DNA of 11,211 nucleotides from Pseudomonadota bacterium (GTDB lineage Bacteria > Pseudomonadota > Gammaproteobacteria > Xanthomonadales > Xanthomonadaceae). The notes beneath the pieces were generated by a model. The model did not search any database. It was given only the letters and a program-made list of their open reading frames with translations, and had not been told where the DNA came from. The translations under genes and the position numbers were made by a program. Below are positions 8,301 to 11,211 of the stretch, in pieces; within the stretch, counting starts at the first letter, position 1; every line of letters begins with the position of its first letter. Location: assembly GCA_023438325.1 (NCBI GenBank), contig JAEXRB010000152.1:1-11211 (forward strand), given 5' to 3'.

Positions 8301-8576
8301 GTCAACAAAGTGGCAGAGGGCCGCCCGCATGTGGTGGACCTCATCAAGAACGGCGAAATCGTGTATATCGTCAACACCACCGAGGGGCGGCAGGCCATCG
8401 CGGATTCGTTCTCGATCCGCCGCGGCGCGTTGCAGCAGAAGGTCACCTATTCGACCACCGTTTCCGGCGCGCTGGCCCTCGTCAATTCGCTCGCCCACCG
8501 TGGTGTGGGCGATGTTTCGTCATTGCAGGAACTGCACGGCGCACTGAAAGCTGCCGGCAGTGGAGAAGGGAAATGA
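5328..8576 (+). CDS. carB: Carbamoyl-phosphate synthase large subunit
   Basis: CarB makes carbamoyl phosphate from bicarbonate, ammonia delivered by CarA and two ATP. The product has 1082 residues (E. coli 1073). The expected order is seen: first synthetase half with LGAGPIVIGQACEFDYSG near the start and ATP-grasp motif IRPSFTLGGSGGG (Arg169, same number as E. coli); an oligomerisation segment around 430-555 (FYVGDAFRAGL); second half from about 560 with VLGGGPNRIGQGIEFDYC and VVRPSYVLGGRAM (Arg715, again as in E. coli); then a C-terminal MGS-like allosteric domain from about 940. In that domain Ser949, Lys955, Thr975, Thr978 and Lys994 match the E. coli UMP/IMP-contacting set shifted by one, and VNTTEGRQA is kept, so feedback inhibition by UMP is expected. 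The gene starts one base after the membrane-protein stop and its stop overlaps the greA start by four bases (ATGA). Confidence 0.99.
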   Translation: MPKRTDLKTILILGAGPIVIGQACEFDYSGAQACKALKAEGFRTVLVNSNPATIMTDPDTADAVYIEPINWQTVEKIIAKEKPDALLPTMGGQTALNCALDLADNGVLEKYGVELIGAKREAIRMAEDRELFRVAMQDIGLECPKAGVARTYEQALEIQATVGYPPIIRPSFTLGGSGGGIAYNIEEFEEIVKRGLELSPVSEVLVEESVLGWKEFEMEVVRDTADNCIIVCSIENIDPMGVHTGDSITVAPAQTLTDREYQNLRNASIAVLRKIGVDTGGSNVQFGINPANGRVVVIEMNPRVSRSSALASKATGFPIAKIAAKLAVGYTLDELRNDITGGRTPASFEPTIDYVVTKIPRFAFEKFPQADSRLTTQMKSVGEVMAIGRNFPESLQKALRGLETGKVGLDPTGLDLSSDEALVTLRRHLREPGPERLFYVGDAFRAGLAMDEIHALSAIDPWFLRLIENLIQAEDGVAAAGLSGLDRAHLRRLKRLGFSDARIAQLTGTDEAAIRALRRAFGLAPVYKRVDSCGAEFATDTAYLYSTYEDECEANPSTRDKIIVLGGGPNRIGQGIEFDYCCVHAALALREDGYETIMVNCNPETVSTDYDTSDRLYFEPLTLEDVLEIVELEKPRGVIVQYGGQTPLKLARALEAAGVPVIGTSPDSIDLAEDRERFQKMIQALGLAQPPNRTARTAEEALAAAREIGYPLVVRPSYVLGGRAMEVVYSDADLSRYIRDAVQVSNDSPVLLDHFLDKAIEIDVDIVADTEGNVLIGGIMQHIEEAGVHSGDSSCSLPPYSLSAPLQDQMREQVAAMARALKVVGLMNTQFAIQDDTIYVLEVNPRASRTVPFVSKATGVALAKIAARCMVGQSLASQGATREVVPSYYSVKEAVFPFAKFQNVDPILGPEMRSTGEVMGVGASFGAAFARAQEAANIGIPPKGKAFVSVRDPDKARLVPLAQALVAHGFSLIATEGTAQVLNAAGFQCERVNKVAEGRPHVVDLIKNGEIVYIVNTTEGRQAIADSFSIRRGALQQKVTYSTTVSGALALVNSLAHRGVGDVSSLQELHGALKAAGSGEGK

Positions 8577-9049
8577 GACCACCGATGACCACGCAGGGTG
8601 CGCAGCGCCTGCGTCTGGAGCTGGAAAACCTGAAGAGCGTGAAGCGCCCGGAAGTGATCGCCGCGATCGCTGAGGCGCGTGCGCACGGCGATTTGAAAGA
8701 AAACGCCGAATATCACGCCGCACGTGAGCAGCAAGGCTTCATCGAAGGGCGCATCCAGGAATTGGAGGCGGCCCTGTCCAATGCACAACTGATCGATGTG
8801 GCCACGCTCAATGCCGGTGATCGGGTGGTATTCGGCGCCACGGTGGTGTTGGCCGATGAAGAATCCGATGAGGAAGTCACCTACCAGATCGTGGGTGATC
8901 TGGAGGCGGACATCAAACAGGGACGCATCTCCATCTCCGCGCCCATTGCCCGCGCGATGATCGGCAAGAACGAAGGCGACAGCATCGAAATCGACGCCCC
9001 CGGCGGCAAGCGCGGCTACGAAATCATTTCGGTGCGCTACATCGCCTGA
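8573..9049 (+). CDS. greA: Transcription elongation factor GreA
   Basis: GreA enters the RNA polymerase secondary channel and stimulates cleavage of backtracked transcripts. The product is 158 residues, exactly the E. coli length. The N-terminal coiled coil carries the near-invariant block KRPEVIAAIAEARAHGDLK, and the acidic tip pair is present as Asp40 and Glu43 (E. coli 41 and 44), followed by ENAEYHAAREQQGFIEGRI. The C-terminal FKBP-like domain shows SDEEVTYQIVGDLEAD, ISISAPIARAMIGK and the closing GYEIISVRYIA. The ATG at 8573 overlaps the carB stop (ATGA) and has GGAG 7 bases upstream; a second in-frame ATG at 8585 is worse placed and would trim the conserved end. The overlap points to translational coupling with carB. 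carAB-greA adjacency is common in proteobacteria. Confidence 0.98.
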   Translation: MRPPMTTQGAQRLRLELENLKSVKRPEVIAAIAEARAHGDLKENAEYHAAREQQGFIEGRIQELEAALSNAQLIDVATLNAGDRVVFGATVVLADEESDEEVTYQIVGDLEADIKQGRISISAPIARAMIGKNEGDSIEIDAPGGKRGYEIISVRYIA

Positions 9050-9071
9050 CGCGCCCGATCGGCTGCATCCG

Positions 9072-10013
9072 ATGGATACCCCCGCAACCCGCAACGCCAC
9101 GCTCTGGCTGCCGCCCTGGGCGATGCTGCGCGGGCAGCTTGCCGCGCCGATGGCCCTGCATCGTTTGGCGTGCCGGGCAGATCGCCTGGCCGCGGCAGCG
9201 GGGGCGATGGCGCGGCTTGAACGGCAGTTCCAGATTCTGCCGCGCGGCCTGCCCGTTGCCGCGTTGACACGCCAGCTCGATGCCGGTGATGCCATGCATT
9301 TCACCTGGCTGCGCGCAGATCCCGGCTATGTGCGGCCGGACATGGCGACGGTGCGGCTGATGGCCAGCGGCGAGCTGGATGTCTCGCCGGAAGAATGCGA
9401 GGCATTGCTGAAACCGCTCAAGCCGCTGTTCGGCGACGAGGGCTTTCCGATTTCGGCGGCTGTGCCATCGCGCTGGTATCTGTGCCTGCCGGCGGATGCC
9501 CGACTGCCGGCGTTTGCCCCGCCACAGGATGTGCTCGGCGATGATCTGTTCGCGCATCTGCCCGAAGGTGATGCCGGGCGGCGTTGGCGTCGGCTGTTGA
9601 ACGAGGCGCAGGTGATTCTGCATAACCATCCGGTCAATGTGCAGCGCAGCGCGCAGGGCAAGTTGCCGGTCAATACCGTGTGGTTCTGGGGCGAAGGTCG
9701 CTTGCCCGATCATGTGCACGGCAGCTTCACGCAGCTGCGTAGTGGTGATGTGCTGCTGCGCGCGCTCGCGGCGCGGGCCGGTGTGGAAACCAATACCGAT
9801 GACCGCACTGACACCTTGCCGCCGGGCGCGCTGGTGGATTTGCGCGATGTGGCGCAGGCCAGCGTGCTGGATGCGCATTGGATCGCGCCGTTGATGCAAG
9901 CCGTTGGCTCTGGCCGTTTCGATGCATTGGTGCTGGATTTCGGTGACGGCCTGCTGCTGCGCTGGTGTTCGGCGCATCGCTGGCGGTTCTGGCGCAGGTC
10001 TTTGCCAGCGTGA
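9072..10013 (+). CDS. rpfE: RpfE-type protein (often annotated as phosphoglycerate mutase-like)
   Basis: A 313-residue cytoplasmic protein with no signal peptide or membrane segment. It resembles the RpfE-type family, which in Xanthomonas campestris sits beside greA and recJ at the rpf region (genes tied to extracellular enzyme and exopolysaccharide production); homologues are often loosely labelled phosphoglycerate mutase. Visible family marks are an N-terminal LWLPPWAML segment, LHNHPVN (183-189) and PVNTVWFWGEGRLP (199-212), with a DALVLDFGDGLLLRW strand near the C terminus. The metal-binding and phosphoserine motifs that define true cofactor-independent mutases were not seen, so enzymatic function is doubtful and the molecular role is unknown. 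It starts 22 bases after greA with only a weak ribosome site and ends overlapping the recJ GTG by four bases. The symbol rests on context plus recalled motifs; the other rpf genes (rpfB, C, F, G) are not in this window. Confidence 0.7.
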   Translation: MDTPATRNATLWLPPWAMLRGQLAAPMALHRLACRADRLAAAAGAMARLERQFQILPRGLPVAALTRQLDAGDAMHFTWLRADPGYVRPDMATVRLMASGELDVSPEECEALLKPLKPLFGDEGFPISAAVPSRWYLCLPADARLPAFAPPQDVLGDDLFAHLPEGDAGRRWRRLLNEAQVILHNHPVNVQRSAQGKLPVNTVWFWGEGRLPDHVHGSFTQLRSGDVLLRALAARAGVETNTDDRTDTLPPGALVDLRDVAQASVLDAHWIAPLMQAVGSGRFDALVLDFGDGLLLRWCSAHRWRFWRRSLPA

Positions 10014-11211
10014 GTGCGGGGTTGTTGATCCGCCGTCGTGAGGTGGCTGAATCGGGTGATTGGCCCGAAGGTGTGCATCCGGTGCTGCGTCGTGTGTATG
10101 CCGCGCGGGGCGTTACCGACATCGCGCAGGTTCGGCATCGTCTTGGCGGCTTGCTGCCGCCGGCATCGCTTGGCGGGCTGGATGCGGCGGTGGCGCTGTT
10201 GGCCGATGCCATCGCGCGCAACCTGCGCTTGTGCGTGATCGGCGATTTCGACTGCGATGGCGCCACCGGTACCGCTGTCGCAGTGCGCGGCCTGCGCCTG
10301 CTCGGCGCGCGCGATGTGCATTACCGCGTGCCGCATCGGCTGACGCACGGCTACGGCCTTTCGCCGGCATTGGTGGCCGATCTGGCCGATGTTTCGCCCG
10401 ATGTGATCATCACGGTGGACAGCGGCATCGCCTGTGTCGCCGGCGTGGCGGCAGCCCAGGCCGCCGGCATTCGCGTGATCGTCACCGATCATCACTTGCC
10501 CGGCGCGCACTTGCCGCAGGCCGATGCCATCGTCAATCCGAACCTGCATGGCGATGGGTTTCCGAGCAAGGCGCTGGCTGGCGTTGGAGTGATGTTCTAT
10601 CTGCTGCTCGCCTTGCGTGCACACCTGCGCGGGCAGGGCGCATTCGCCGCTGGTGGTGAGCCGGATCTTTCCGCGCTGCTCGATCTGGTTGCGCTTGGCA
10701 CCGTTGCCGACATGGTGGCGCTGGACGAAAACAATCGCATCCTCGTCGCGGCCGGTATCAAGCGCCTGCGTGCTGGCATCGCGCAGCCGGGTCTGCGCGC
10801 ACTGATGCAGGTGGCAGGCCGCAAGCATGAAACCATCGGGAGTGCCGATCTGGGATTTGCGCTCGGGCCGCGCATCAACGCTGCCGGGCGGCTGGAGGAC
10901 ATGGCGCTGGGCATCGAATGCCTGCTGGCCGATGACGACGCCACGGCACTGCGCCTGGCCGCGCAACTGGATGCCATCAACCGCGAGCGCCGCGACTTGC
11001 AGGATCAGATGCTGCAGCAGGCCGAAGCCATGGCCGCAAATTGCATCGCCGCAATCGAAACCGGCGGCAGCGGCGATGCCGCGCTCTGCGTGTTCGATGC
11101 CGACTGGCACCCCGGTGTCGTCGGCCTCGTCGCTTCGCGTTTGAAAGAGCGCGTGCATCGCCCGGCCATCGCCTTCGCGCCGGGTGGCGACGATGGCTTC
11201 CTGCGTGGCTC
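10010..11211 (+). CDS. recJ: Single-stranded-DNA-specific exonuclease RecJ (3' end outside window)
   Basis: RecJ degrades single-stranded DNA 5' to 3' in recombination and repair (RecF pathway, mismatch repair). The first 400 codons are present, about 70% of the usual length of around 575, with no stop before the window edge. DHH-family motifs are in order: motif I GDFDCDGATG (Asp79, Asp81, Asp83, the same numbers as E. coli), TVDSG (Asp137), TDHHLPG (Asp160, His161, His162), then PSKALAGVGVMFY, LVALGTVADMVALDENNR and GPRINAAGRLEDM. The beginning of the DHHA1 region follows with WHPGVVGLVASRLKER (His367). The GTG start overlaps the rpfE stop (GTGA), and the N terminus LIRRREV aligns with QLRRREV of E. 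coli, supporting this start. The Shine-Dalgarno match is weak, so translation probably depends on coupling to the gene before it. Confidence 0.97.
   Translation, partial: MSAGLLIRRREVAESGDWPEGVHPVLRRVYAARGVTDIAQVRHRLGGLLPPASLGGLDAAVALLADAIARNLRLCVIGDFDCDGATGTAVAVRGLRLLGARDVHYRVPHRLTHGYGLSPALVADLADVSPDVIITVDSGIACVAGVAAAQAAGIRVIVTDHHLPGAHLPQADAIVNPNLHGDGFPSKALAGVGVMFYLLLALRAHLRGQGAFAAGGEPDLSALLDLVALGTVADMVALDENNRILVAAGIKRLRAGIAQPGLRALMQVAGRKHETIGSADLGFALGPRINAAGRLEDMALGIECLLADDDATALRLAAQLDAINRERRDLQDQMLQQAEAMAANCIAAIETGGSGDAALCVFDADWHPGVVGLVASRLKERVHRPAIAFAPGGDDGFLRG

Noticed and set aside
9710..11158. Minus-strand open frame of 482 codons over the rpfE/recJ region
   Set aside because: RecJ motifs in the plus strand are complete and in order; the antisense product has no recognisable feature and reflects codon bias.

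Overview
The window is GC-rich bacterial DNA with every supported gene on the + strand. Gene content and order point to a gammaproteobacterium of the Xanthomonadales type (Xanthomonadaceae or Rhodanobacteraceae). The best clues are the greA–rpfE-like–recJ string, which recalls the edge of the Xanthomonas rpf region, an Oar-like TonB-dependent receptor, and CarA, CarB, GreA and RecJ proteins whose residue numbering nearly matches E. coli. No phage, IS element, CRISPR array, tRNA or rRNA was seen.

Layout. Positions 1-887 hold the C-terminal end of an outer-membrane TonB-dependent receptor, closed by a strong intrinsic terminator at 911-944. A 249-base intergenic region (888-1136) carries that terminator, a candidate sigma70-type promoter (982-1010) and a GC-rich leader of about 120 bases. 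From 1137 to the window end runs one tightly packed block: carA, a secreted S9-family serine peptidase, a two-helix membrane protein with a GspF-N-like beginning, carB, greA, an rpfE-like gene, and recJ (cut by the window edge). Gaps are 14, 18, 1 and 22 bases, with 4-base overlaps at carB/greA and rpfE/recJ. No terminator-like hairpin with a T-run was noticed inside the block, so it may be one operon or a few nested transcripts.

How the genes work together. CarA and CarB form carbamoyl-phosphate synthetase, which feeds pyrimidine and arginine synthesis. The UMP/IMP and ornithine control domain of CarB looks intact. GreA rescues backtracked RNA polymerase and RecJ is a 5'-3' single-strand DNA exonuclease. 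The two genes lodged between carA and carB have no evident link to pyrimidine synthesis: one product should be exported and the other sits in the inner membrane. These two genes and the RpfE-like protein are the least understood parts. I found no clear evidence of a new defence, mobile or regulatory system; most of the window is conserved housekeeping sequence.
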